Assembly (NCBI GenBank): GCA_035576005.1 | Contig: DATLXH010000159.1 | Span: forward strand, 1 to 5,737 | DNA from: DATLXH01 sp035576005 | GTDB taxonomy: Bacteria; Acidobacteriota; Thermoanaerobaculia; Gp7-AA8 | Direction: 5' to 3' | Length of the DNA stretch: 5,737 bases | In this document: positions 1 to 5,661 of the stretch, in pieces | Numbering within the stretch: the stretch's first letter is position 1 | How the letters are laid out: every line of letters begins with the position of its first letter | Notes under the pieces: model-generated | The model's input: only the letters and a program-made list of their open reading frames with translations | Told to the model about the DNA's origin: nothing | Database searches by the model: none | Translations under genes and position numbers: made by a program

Positions 1-264
1 TCACAGACCTTTGTCGCGAGACGACGGATAGCGGCCTGTCTGCTTCGTTGCACAGCAATTTCGCTCCTCGACATAGTGTCGACTATGCCTTCGTCGCAAA
101 ATCGCCGTGCGCCTCGCATCCAAGCCACTCTCCGCCGTCTCGCGACAAAGGTCTGTGAGAAATGCGGGCTAGTCGACCTGCGTCAACGAGCGAAATTGGT
201 GAGTTACGAAGCAGACAGGTCGCTATCCGTTTGTCTCGCGACGAGGGTCTGTGAGAGATGCGGG
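1..264. repeat. Composite inverted/direct repeat (REP- or MITE-like)
   Basis: The first 66 bases return in reverse complement at 188-254, with about 58 of 67 aligned positions identical and one gap. The arms start and end with the same blocks: TCACAGACC outermost and a GCGAAATT block innermost. The spacer 67-187 contains a further partial copy of the arm end (137-168) and a small hairpin with CATAGT at 72-77 pairing with ACTATG at 82-87. No transposase is encoded inside, so this could be a non-autonomous element or a cluster of REP-type palindromes. A short open frame on the plus strand across 76-267 is only the translation of this repeat. The left edge is the window edge, so the element may continue further left. 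Confidence 0.75.
137..168 (+). repeat. Internal direct copy of the repeat end
   Basis: This 32-base block matches 233-264 at 29 of 32 positions in the same orientation. Its first 23 bases are the reverse complement of 1-23. Both plus-strand copies end in a TGCGGG block that is absent from the left arm because the window starts there. Three copies of one terminal motif in 264 bases point to tandem insertion or partial duplication of a palindromic unit. Confidence 0.75.
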
Positions 265-452
265 TAAGGTCCCGGAGAGGAAAGAAGTCCCGGGACCCGG
301 CCAGCTCGGATTGACGCCTTCGCGAAAGGAGGAGGAACGGGAACTACGGCCCATTGAATCGCTAGTCGCGGAACTGCAGCGCGCACGCGAGGTGGTTCGT
401 GATTCTGAGAGCACACCGACAGGTCATGTCCCGCCGCGATCTCCTGATGCGC
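265..452. other. Intergenic stretch with no convincing gene
   Basis: An open plus-strand frame crosses this stretch, beginning with GTG at 251 inside the repeat and running to 502. Its conceptual product is rich in Glu and Arg, but it has no recognisable domain, starts in repeat DNA and overlaps the Doc-like coding fragment on the other strand. A strong Shine-Dalgarno-like string, AAAGGAGGAGG at 325-335, is not followed at useful spacing by a start codon leading into a long frame. I see nothing else supportable here. It could be decayed coding sequence. Confidence 0.4.
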
Positions 453-800
453 TCACGTTTCTCGGATGCTCTTCTGCAGGAACACCGCAACCTCGGCCTT
501 AGTCACACGCCTCTCTGCGACGCGGATCACGAGGTCATAGAACTCATCCTCACCAGCGTCGATCTCCACGTCGTTGATTGCGAGAAAGACCAGCGACGCA
601 GCAACCGCGGTCCTCTTGTTTCCACCGACGAACGGATGATTACGGCAGATCCCATACAGATATGCGGCAGCGGTTTCGGTAACCGTCTCATGAACGAACC
701 GCCGGTCAAGCGTCGCCTCGGCGTTACCCATGGCGGACTCCAAAAGACCGGCAGTGTGGGATGGCCACAGGCACGTTCTCGAGAGCTTCAACAATTCGTC
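453..800 (-). pseudogene. Doc-family (Fic fold) toxin, N-terminally degraded
   Basis: Doc toxins are Fic-fold enzymes; phage P1 Doc phosphorylates elongation factor EF-Tu and is neutralised by Phd. The minus-strand frame ending at 453 matches the Doc family from GLLESAMGNAEAT (about 750-711) through AAAYLYGICRNHPFVGG to the C-terminus. The Fic loop HPFVGGNKRTA lies at 638-606, followed by the usual helix (SLVFLAINDVEI). Upstream of GLLESA the family normally has an N-terminal helix and a GG-x(4-6)-RD segment. Here only a possible DELL at 800-789 remains, followed by unrelated residues, and further upstream the frame enters the kinase gene. No ATG with a ribosome binding site lies before the conserved part; the first in-frame ATG, at 731, would remove the start of the fold. 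The position usually Asp/Glu in HxFx(D/E)GN is Gly. No antitoxin gene is adjacent. Most likely an inactive remnant; a short active variant starting at a TTG (794 or 791) is less likely. Confidence 0.72.
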
Positions 801-812
801 GCGGGCGCGTAG

Positions 813-832
813 GGACGCGTGGCTACGCGTCC
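813..832. repeat. Perfect hairpin between kinase and Doc remnant
   Basis: GGACGCGT at 813-820 pairs perfectly with ACGCGTCC at 825-832 around a GGCT loop. It lies 21 bases past the kinase stop codon, where a terminator would be expected. No T-run follows on the minus strand, so it is not a standard intrinsic terminator. It could protect the mRNA 3' end, act in Rho-dependent termination, or be a small repeat unit. Confidence 0.5.
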
Positions 833-853
833 GACACTCTCGTGGTGAATCCC

Positions 854-3376
854 TTACGACGGCAGGCCGATGCGCCGCAGCAGGTCGGCGAAGCGCGCAT
901 CCCCGCGTAGGGGATCCCACTTCGGCTCGGATTTCAGCCAGGGCACCAGGCCGGATCGCTCCTGATATCCTTTTTCGAGCCAGGCGAACGCCTGATCCCT
1001 TTGGCCCAGACCAACATAGATATAGGCGATGAGCGTTGCATCGATGTACTCGCGCGCCGCTCGCTCTTTCAACTGCTCGAGAAGTTTCTCCGCCTCGGAT
1101 CGCTCGCCCGACGCCGCATATGCGTATCCCAGTTCCGCAATTACGTATGGCCAGTTGGCGTCGATGGTTCTCGCTCTCTTCAACTCTGCGACGGATTCCT
1201 GATACCTTCCTGTTTGTTCATACGACTGGGCGATGACCCAGGACGCGTAGACGAAGGTCGGATCCAACTCCAACGTTTTGCGGTCTTGCGCGATGGCCTG
1301 CTCGTATTGGCGCGCACAATAGTAGGCCCATCCCAGTTCAGCATTGATAACGAGAGAGGTCGGATCCAGTTCCACACCTCGTTTCGTCTCGTTGATGGCT
1401 TCTTCCACGCGCCCCACGACCTGCAAATAGTGGCCGTAGAAGTGATAGGTCTGCGGATTATTCGGATCGAGTTCTTTGGCGCGTCGTAATTCTTTCTCTG
1501 CCCTCGGCCAATCCCACTCGTACAACAGCCCCACCATGCCCAGCGACAGGTGAGCTTCGGCGAGCGTCTCATCAAGCAGCAGTGCTTTCTCTGCGTAAGC
1601 GCGCGCTTGCGGAAAGGACTCGGTCGGCGGGACCACGGAAAGCTCGCCCAGCAGACTATAAGAGTCAGCCAAACCGGAATAGGCAAGGGCGTAGGCCGGA
1701 TCTTTCTCGATCGCTTGCTTGAAATACTCGATGCTCTTGCGAAACCCGTCTTCGGTGTACTTACTCCAGTGGACCCGGCCATGCAGATACAGCCGATAAG
1801 CCTCAGCATTCGTTGTATCGCGTTTGATAAGCTGCTGCTGTTCTTCGCCCGATAATCTCAGTCTGAGCTTCTCCGTAACCTCCCGCGCGATTTCCTGTTT
1901 TACGGCAAGAACATCAGAAATCTTTCGTTCGTAGTCGTTACCCCAAAGTTGCGCGCCGGTCGTCACATCTACCAGGTCCACTTGAATGTTCAGGGTGTCT
2001 CCCAACTGGCGCACTCGCCCCATCAGCACCGCGCGCACGTTCAACTCTCGCCCCACGGTTTGCGGGTCAATCTCCTTGCCCTTGTAGCGAAAGGCGGTGT
2101 GGCGAGCCACGACGCGCAATTTTTGTAACTGCGTCAGACTGTTAATCAGAGTCTCCGAGATGCCATCCGACAGATATTCCGTGTTCGAGTCGCCGCCGGC
2201 ATTCACAAATGGCAAGACGGCTACCGAATCTATCGCTTCGCCGGCGCGCGCCGAGTAGAGATAGTAGGCGACGACGGCAACTGAGACCAGGACGACTGCC
2301 GCCAGAGCGGCAATCACGCCGGGCTGGTGGCGTTTTATCCCTGAGCTCGGATACGCCGCCCTTGACGGGGTAGCCGCGGCCGCGAGATCGGCGGCGCTTG
2401 CTGCTGATCCGCTCGTACCATCAATTGCGACATGTTCGTAGCTTGTCGCTGCCGGCATCGCACGGGTTGCATCTGGTGGCTGTGAGCGTGCTTGTTCAGC
2501 CTCAAATGCCAGCCGCTGCTTGAGCCGCTTCAAATCAATCGACAAGTCTTTGGCCGACTGGTAGCGCTCCTCTCGATCTTTCGTGAGCGCTTTGCTGACA
2601 ATCCGATCCAACTCCGCCGGTACGTCGTGCGCGAAGCGCGCCAGCGGCGCCGGCTGCTCTCTCGAGAGAATCGCGGAGATGACTTCATTTGTATTGTTGC
2701 CTGCAAACGGCAGGTGGCTCGACACCATTTCATACAGCACGACCCCAAGACTGAAGAGATCGGTTCGCCCATCGACTGGAATCCCACGCGCCTGTTCGGG
2801 TGACATGTAACGGGCCGTCCCCATCACTGTGCCCGGGTCTGTCTTAAATAAAACTTTCGTCGCTGCTTCGGTATCAATGCCTGATGATTCGGACGCGGCG
2901 AGTGTTGCAAGACCAAAGTCCAGGACTTTGACTATCGAGTCGCGTCGGCGAAGCATGATGTTCTCAGGCTTGATGTCGCGGTGAGTGATGCCCCCTTGGT
3001 GTGCTGCCGTCAGGGCAGATGCGATCTGAATGGCAATATCCAGCGTCTCATTCAGGTCTAACTGCGCGCCGCCCATGTGCTGGCGCAGCGTTTCGCCATC
3101 AATGAACTCCGTGGCAATAAAGCGTGTGTCATCTGCCTGCCCGGTCTCATGAATAGTAAGGATGTTCGGGTGATTTAGCGCTGAGACTGCTTTGGCCTCT
3201 CGCACGAAGCGGTTCATGCGTTGCTGATCCGCAGCTACACCGGCGGGCAGAACTTTGAGCGCTACGGTGCGTTCCAGTTCGGTATCCTGAGCAAGATAAA
3301 CTTCTCCCATACCGCCCTCGCCAATCTTCGAGCGGATTTCGTAACGGCCGATTTTTGTGCCGGTGACAATAGTCAA
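854..3376 (-). CDS. Transmembrane Ser/Thr protein kinase with TolB-like and TPR domains
   Basis: This is a receptor-type Hanks kinase of 840 residues from the TTG at 3376. The N-terminal kinase domain (about 10-285) has every key motif: glycine loop GEGGMGEV at 19-26, ATP-binding Lys41 in VALKVL, helix-C Glu60, HRDIKPEN with catalytic Asp134 and Asn139, DFG at 153-155 and SPE at 192-194. It is therefore an RD-type, probably active kinase. A linker rich in Ala, Ser and Thr leads to one hydrophobic segment at about 354-374. Next comes a TolB/FlgO-like domain (about 383-508; AVLPF, EYLSDGISE, LWGNDYER), then TPR repeats (about 522-790) with typical helix pairs ending in LDP or KDP. The C-terminus should lie outside the cytoplasmic membrane. 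The start was chosen because TTG at 3376 gives MTIVTGTKIGRYEI, the usual beginning in this family. A further 40 in-frame codons back to a TTG at 3496 lie largely in repeat DNA. No strong Shine-Dalgarno is seen. Substrates and ligand are unknown. Confidence 0.93.
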   Translation of the reverse strand: MTIVTGTKIGRYEIRSKIGEGGMGEVYLAQDTELERTVALKVLPAGVAADQQRMNRFVREAKAVSALNHPNILTIHETGQADDTRFIATEFIDGETLRQHMGGAQLDLNETLDIAIQIASALTAAHQGGITHRDIKPENIMLRRRDSIVKVLDFGLATLAASESSGIDTEAATKVLFKTDPGTVMGTARYMSPEQARGIPVDGRTDLFSLGVVLYEMVSSHLPFAGNNTNEVISAILSREQPAPLARFAHDVPAELDRIVSKALTKDREERYQSAKDLSIDLKRLKQRLAFEAEQARSQPPDATRAMPAATSYEHVAIDGTSGSAASAADLAAAATPSRAAYPSSGIKRHQPGVIAALAAVVLVSVAVVAYYLYSARAGEAIDSVAVLPFVNAGGDSNTEYLSDGISETLINSLTQLQKLRVVARHTAFRYKGKEIDPQTVGRELNVRAVLMGRVRQLGDTLNIQVDLVDVTTGAQLWGNDYERKISDVLAVKQEIAREVTEKLRLRLSGEEQQQLIKRDTTNAEAYRLYLHGRVHWSKYTEDGFRKSIEYFKQAIEKDPAYALAYSGLADSYSLLGELSVVPPTESFPQARAYAEKALLLDETLAEAHLSLGMVGLLYEWDWPRAEKELRRAKELDPNNPQTYHFYGHYLQVVGRVEEAINETKRGVELDPTSLVINAELGWAYYCARQYEQAIAQDRKTLELDPTFVYASWVIAQSYEQTGRYQESVAELKRARTIDANWPYVIAELGYAYAASGERSEAEKLLEQLKERAAREYIDATLIAYIYVGLGQRDQAFAWLEKGYQERSGLVPWLKSEPKWDPLRGDARFADLLRRIGLPS

Positions 3377-3399
3377 GAGCGTTTCGCTGCCAAACAAGA

Positions 3400-3429
3400 A
3401 TTGTAACGGTTCAGGGAGTCTGACGTCGC
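3400..3429 (-). promoter_or_regulatory. Candidate promoter of the kinase gene
   Basis: On the minus strand TACAAT (3405-3400) matches the -10 consensus at five of six positions. A weak -35, GCGACG (3429-3424), lies 18 bases upstream. Transcription would start near 3393, giving a leader of about 17 bases to the TTG at 3376 and excluding the longer start at 3496. This is by eye only, and the weak -35 suggests an activator or a false match. Confidence 0.3.
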
Positions 3430-3430
3430 T

Positions 3431-3525
3431 TTGAGGGTTTTGGGTCCGACCTTGATTCTTGACTTGTTTACTTGGTGCTGCGAATAACTGAAGCAAGAAT
3501 CAAAGTCTGCCCCAAATCTCTTCAA
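3431..3525. repeat. Imperfect 35-bp inverted repeat (REP pair-like)
   Basis: The arm at 3431-3465 is the reverse complement of 3491-3525 in about 29 of 36 aligned columns, with one gap on each side. The spacer is 25 bases. The best-kept core is CAAGAATCAA followed by a GTC...CCCAAA block. A similar GGGTCAGAGCCC string follows at 3539-3550. Paired arms of this type resemble REP sequences mobilised by REP-associated (RAYT) transposases, but no such transposase is in the window. The element sits just upstream of the kinase promoter candidate and inside the 5' extension of its reading frame, which argues against that extension being translated. Confidence 0.6.
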
Positions 3526-3562
3526 TCAACACGAACCAGGGTCAGAGCCCAAAGCCATCCTG

Positions 3563-3609
3563 GGTGGAGGGGAAGACCGTGGGCTCCACCAGCTGATTGA
3601 TAGATCAAT
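3563..3609. repeat. Two small palindromes in the divergent intergenic region
   Basis: GGTGGAG at 3563-3569 pairs with CTCCACC at 3584-3590 across 14 bases. Directly beyond it ATTGAT (3596-3601) pairs with ATCAAT (3604-3609) across two bases, the size of a dimeric regulator half-site pair. They lie between the divergent kinase and antitoxin genes. No role can be assigned from sequence alone, and short palindromes such as these can arise by chance. Confidence 0.3.
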
Positions 3610-3669
3610 GCGCAAATTCATTCGCAGGCGCCGTCGCCGAGAAACTTCCTGCCGACTTGATCGGAGAGT

Positions 3670-3698
3670 TTGATCTTGTGACTACTTGTGACTATCGT
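3670..3698 (+). promoter_or_regulatory. Candidate Phd-PIN promoter with tandem 10-bp operator-like repeat
   Basis: TTGATC (3670-3675) and TATCGT (3693-3698) are spaced by 17 bases and give acceptable -35 and -10 matches. CTTGTGACTA occurs twice in perfect tandem at 3675-3684 and 3685-3694, covering the spacer and both hexamer edges. Phd-type antitoxins usually repress their own operon by binding such repeats over the promoter. The predicted transcription start falls at about 3705, which is the antitoxin ATG, so the transcript might be leaderless. That fits the lack of a Shine-Dalgarno there. Confidence 0.4.
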
Positions 3699-3704
3699 AT
3701 GGTC

Positions 3705-3962
3705 ATGAAGACTGTCGGTATCGCCGAGCTCAAAGCCACGCTGAGCGAAAGGATTGCTGAGGTGCGGCGGGGCGAGACCATTACCGTTCTCGATCGGAAG
3801 ACTCCTGTCGCTACGATCGCTCCCTATCGAGCGACAGGGGCGCCCTTACAGATAAGGTTGGCGGCGCGCAAAACAGCGTTGGGGAAGATCCCGTTGCCTC
3901 GCGCCTCGAGTGCCAGGGAGGACATTCTCGACTTCCTTTTCGAAGATCGCAGGGCTCGATGA
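3705..3962 (+). CDS. Phd/YefM-family antitoxin
   Basis: This 85-residue protein is the antitoxin of the following PIN toxin. Residues 1-41 show the Phd/YefM N-terminal fold: MKTVGIAELKATLSERIAEV, then RRGETITVLDRKTPVATIAPY, the pattern of a DNA-binding domain that dimerises and represses its own operon. Residues 42-85 are basic and then acidic (SSAREDILDFLFEDRRAR), as expected of the toxin-wrapping tail. The start is ATG 3705; ATG 3699 is two codons earlier in frame and equally possible. A longer frame reaching back to 3597 adds 36 residues with no family resemblance. Its stop overlaps the toxin start as ATGA at 3959-3962, so the two are translationally coupled. Phd-type antitoxins also pair with Doc and RelE-type toxins, but here the partner is a PIN protein. 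Confidence 0.88.
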   Translation: MKTVGIAELKATLSERIAEVRRGETITVLDRKTPVATIAPYRATGAPLQIRLAARKTALGKIPLPRASSAREDILDFLFEDRRAR

Positions 3963-4381
3963 TCGCCTACGTTGATTCTTCGGTTCTTCTTCGCATGGTG
4001 CTCGGCCAAGCACGGAAACTGACGGAATGGAGGAGGATCGAACATGGGATCTCGAGTGTTCTGATCGAAGTCGAATCTCTTCGAACGCTCGACCGCTTTC
4101 GGGTTGCCCATGGCATGTCGGACCGCGAGGTGGCGACGCGACGCTCGGCCATCTATCGCGTTCTCGACGAGCTCGACCTGGTTGCCATCACGCCGAGCGT
4201 GCTCGCCCGTGCCTCCCAGCCGATGCCAGTGTCGCTCGGGACGCTCGATGCCATTCACATCGTGACGGCTCTGTTATGGCGGGAGCAGACCGAACAGGCT
4301 CTGGTGATGGCCACGCATGACGGCGATCTTGGACGCGCGGCTGCAGCCTTTGGCTTTACAGTCATCGGAGTCGGTCGATGA
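3959..4381 (+). CDS. VapC-like PIN-domain toxin (putative RNase)
   Basis: This 140-residue protein has the length and motif order of VapC toxins, Mg-dependent endoribonucleases that cut tRNA or rRNA and are held inactive by the cognate antitoxin. The acidic active-site set is visible: Asp6 in AYVDSSVLLR, Glu39 in the segment IEVESLRTLDR, Asp97 in GTLDAIHIVTAL and Asp121 in MATHDGDLGRAA. The protein ends in the typical strand GFTVIGV. It starts at the ATG inside the antitoxin stop; a weak AGGG lies four bases upstream, so expression probably depends on coupling. All four catalytic positions are kept, so it looks functional. The RNA target cannot be read from the sequence. Confidence 0.9.
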   Translation: MIAYVDSSVLLRMVLGQARKLTEWRRIEHGISSVLIEVESLRTLDRFRVAHGMSDREVATRRSAIYRVLDELDLVAITPSVLARASQPMPVSLGTLDAIHIVTALLWREQTEQALVMATHDGDLGRAAAAFGFTVIGVGR

Positions 4382-4472
4382 CCAGGGGCTTCGGGGTCGG
4401 AGCTTTAGCTGGTTCATTTCGGGCGAACGAGGTCATGGCATTCGCACCTCGAGGCCGCATTTCGATCCGTTC

Positions 4473-4477
4473 AGGAG
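4473..4477 (+). promoter_or_regulatory. Ribosome binding site deciding the 4482 start
   Basis: AGGAG ends four bases before ATG 4482. Together with the signal peptide that begins there, it selects this start over the open frame that continues upstream to 4317 through the PIN gene. It is the clearest Shine-Dalgarno serving a gene in the window. Confidence 0.6.
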
Positions 4478-4481
4478 TCGC

Positions 4482-5384
4482 ATGAAACCGTCAACGTTGT
4501 TCGTGATGCTGGCAATCGCCTTGACTCTGAATGAGCCCTTGCTCGCCGAAGACGCAGGCGTGAAGAGACGGCAGCTCATTGAGGACGTAATGAAGGCCCT
4601 GAATATCGATGGACTCACCAGAACAGTCATGGAGACGTATTTTCTGGAGGATGCCAGGTCGATCGCTGCGAAGGCGGATCTCTCGGAAGAGGGGCGCAGG
4701 AAGTGGGAGGCGCAGAATCAGGATTGGCGAAAACAACAGATTCTCCTGGGCGAGCGGATGACGCGTCGAGTCGACCTGAATGCCTTCGCGCGTGCGGTGT
4801 ACTACCCACTTTTCGACCGTTCATACAGCGTCTCCGAGCTCGAGCAGCTATTAGCATTCCTGCAGACTCCAGCGGGGCGTAAAACCGCGGCACTCCTGCC
4901 GCAAGTGACCCGCCAGGCTCTCGTTGAGGGAGACCTGGTTCTGGAGCGCGAGGAAAAACTCGCAACGGAAGAGCTGAATGCAGCACGCAGACGAGAGCAG
5001 GTAGCCAGGACTCCGAGATGGCAGCTCACGATGTTCGACATGCAGTCGCTGGCAGTGGGGATTGAACGCTACGCCACGGATTACAATCGTTACCCGGCGC
5101 CGGCGGATCTGGCGACTTCCTTAGTGCCGGCCTATTTGAAGACGTTCCATGGCAAGGATGCATGGGGCACCGACTTCTTGTACCTCATGACCATGGCCGG
5201 CCGGCCACTCTACAGAATTGTCAGCGCAGGGTCGGATCGCCTATTCGAACAGGAGAGTAGACAATTGGACGAAGCGTTGACTCCTCGGACATCCGAACGG
5301 TCTGCGGACGACATCGTCTTTCAGCAGGGAACATTCCTTCGGTACCCGAAAGAATCCAGCGGCGTTGCTCCGCAGATCCCGTAG
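4482..5384 (+). CDS. Secreted DUF2059 protein with T2SS-G (pseudopilin)-like C-terminal domain
   Basis: The protein has 300 residues. Residues 1-22 form a signal peptide (MKPS, hydrophobic FVMLAIALTL, likely cleavage after LLA), so it is probably periplasmic or exported. Residues about 30-150 resemble DUF2059: an opening helix QLIEDVMKALNIDGL and the hallmark SVSELEQLLAFLQTPAGRK at 116-134. A charged helix (150-178) links to a region resembling the globular part of type II secretion major pseudopilins: SLAVGIERYATDYNRYPAP (189-207), DAWGTDFLYL (226-235), YRIVSAGSDRLF (244-255) and DDIVFQQGTFLRYP (276-289). The N-terminal hydrophobic helix and prepilin cleavage site of real pseudopilins are absent, so it is unlikely to be a pilus subunit. 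It lies 100 bases after the PIN gene, on the same strand, with its own ribosome binding site. It may be a separate unit. Function is unknown. Confidence 0.85.
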   Translation: MKPSTLFVMLAIALTLNEPLLAEDAGVKRRQLIEDVMKALNIDGLTRTVMETYFLEDARSIAAKADLSEEGRRKWEAQNQDWRKQQILLGERMTRRVDLNAFARAVYYPLFDRSYSVSELEQLLAFLQTPAGRKTAALLPQVTRQALVEGDLVLEREEKLATEELNAARRREQVARTPRWQLTMFDMQSLAVGIERYATDYNRYPAPADLATSLVPAYLKTFHGKDAWGTDFLYLMTMAGRPLYRIVSAGSDRLFEQESRQLDEALTPRTSERSADDIVFQQGTFLRYPKESSGVAPQIP

Positions 5385-5415
5385 GACTTTCTGACTGCAT
5401 TCGCCGCCGCATCGG

Positions 5416-5470
5416 TTCATCAGAAGCGAGAGAACAGCGTGCGGCCGCTGTTGAAGAGGTGATGAAGCGC
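5416..5470 (+). repeat. Direct repeat, copy 1
   Basis: This copy begins with TTCATCAGAAGCG and ends with a GTGATGA block and CGC; the same frame of blocks recurs at 5598-5650 with two short length differences. Within it AACAGCG and CGCTGTT form a seven-base stem. It starts 31 bases after the stop of the DUF2059 gene. No coding function is seen. Confidence 0.65.
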
Positions 5471-5497
5471 CCCTCCTTAGTACCGCAGGAGGCTCCG

Positions 5498-5575
5498 CTT
5501 GTGGCCGGACATTCCAATGTCCGGCGGTTTCGCTCGCGTCTCGGCGCGCCGGACATTGGAATGTCCGGCCACAAG
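5498..5575. repeat. Perfect 29-bp inverted repeat with self-palindromic arms
   Basis: The arm at 5498-5526 is the exact reverse complement of 5547-5575, with a 20-base spacer. Each arm is itself a palindrome: GCCGGACATT pairs with AATGTCCGGC around two central bases (5504-5525 and its mirror). Single-stranded DNA or RNA could therefore fold either as one long hairpin or as two short ones. The perfect identity of the arms indicates recent origin or active conservation, as in REP/BIME units. It could also block transcription from the DUF2059 gene, but there is no T-run for an intrinsic terminator. Confidence 0.85.
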
Positions 5576-5597
5576 TAGCACCGCCAATGTCAGTGAC

Positions 5598-5650
5598 TTC
5601 ATCAGAAGCGGGTTAACAGCGGGGACGCTGATGAAGAAGTGATGACACGC
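5598..5650 (+). repeat. Direct repeat, copy 2
   Basis: This is the second copy of the 5416-5470 unit; the first 13 bases are identical and later blocks are shared with small changes. Here TTCATCAG (5598-5605) also has a perfect partner CTGATGAA, and inside it CAGCG pairs with CGCTG, so the unit can form a nested hairpin. The two copies bracket the 29-bp inverted repeat, as if that element had inserted between them or the whole set had duplicated. Confidence 0.65.
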
Positions 5651-5661
5651 GGCGGGACTCG

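Noticed and set aside
1..264. Possible CRISPR array
   Set aside because: Copies are in mixed orientation, differ in length and are not evenly spaced by unique spacers.
325..335. Strong Shine-Dalgarno-like AAAGGAGGAGG
   Set aside because: No start codon at proper spacing leads into a sustained frame.
251..502. 83-residue plus-strand open frame rich in Glu and Arg
   Set aside because: It begins with GTG inside repeat DNA, overlaps the Doc fragment and has no recognisable domain.
399..812. 137-residue plus-strand open frame
   Set aside because: It is antisense to the Doc-like fragment, which has clear family motifs, and shows no domain of its own.
1180..1809. 209-residue minus-strand open frame
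   Set aside because: It is an out-of-frame reading of the TPR region of the kinase on the same strand. Its Trp, Arg and Ser richness is typical of a shadow frame.
3377..3496. 40-residue N-terminal extension of the kinase from a TTG at 3496
   Set aside because: It overlaps repeat DNA and a promoter candidate and lacks family resemblance. The kinase-type N-terminus begins naturally at 3376.
3597..3704. 36-residue N-terminal extension of the antitoxin
   Set aside because: The residues are unlike Phd/YefM, while the family pattern begins exactly at ATG 3705.
4317..4481. Upstream extension of the DUF2059 frame into the PIN gene
   Set aside because: It would overlap the PIN coding region, and the signal peptide plus AGGAG at 4473-4477 mark the start at 4482.
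5221..5574. 117-residue minus-strand open frame
   Set aside because: It is antisense to the DUF2059 gene end and runs through palindromic repeats, with Arg/Ser-rich content and no motif.
5498..5575. Intrinsic terminator of the DUF2059 gene
   Set aside because: The stem is long, but it is more than 110 bases past the stop and no T-run follows on either strand. A repeat element explains it better.
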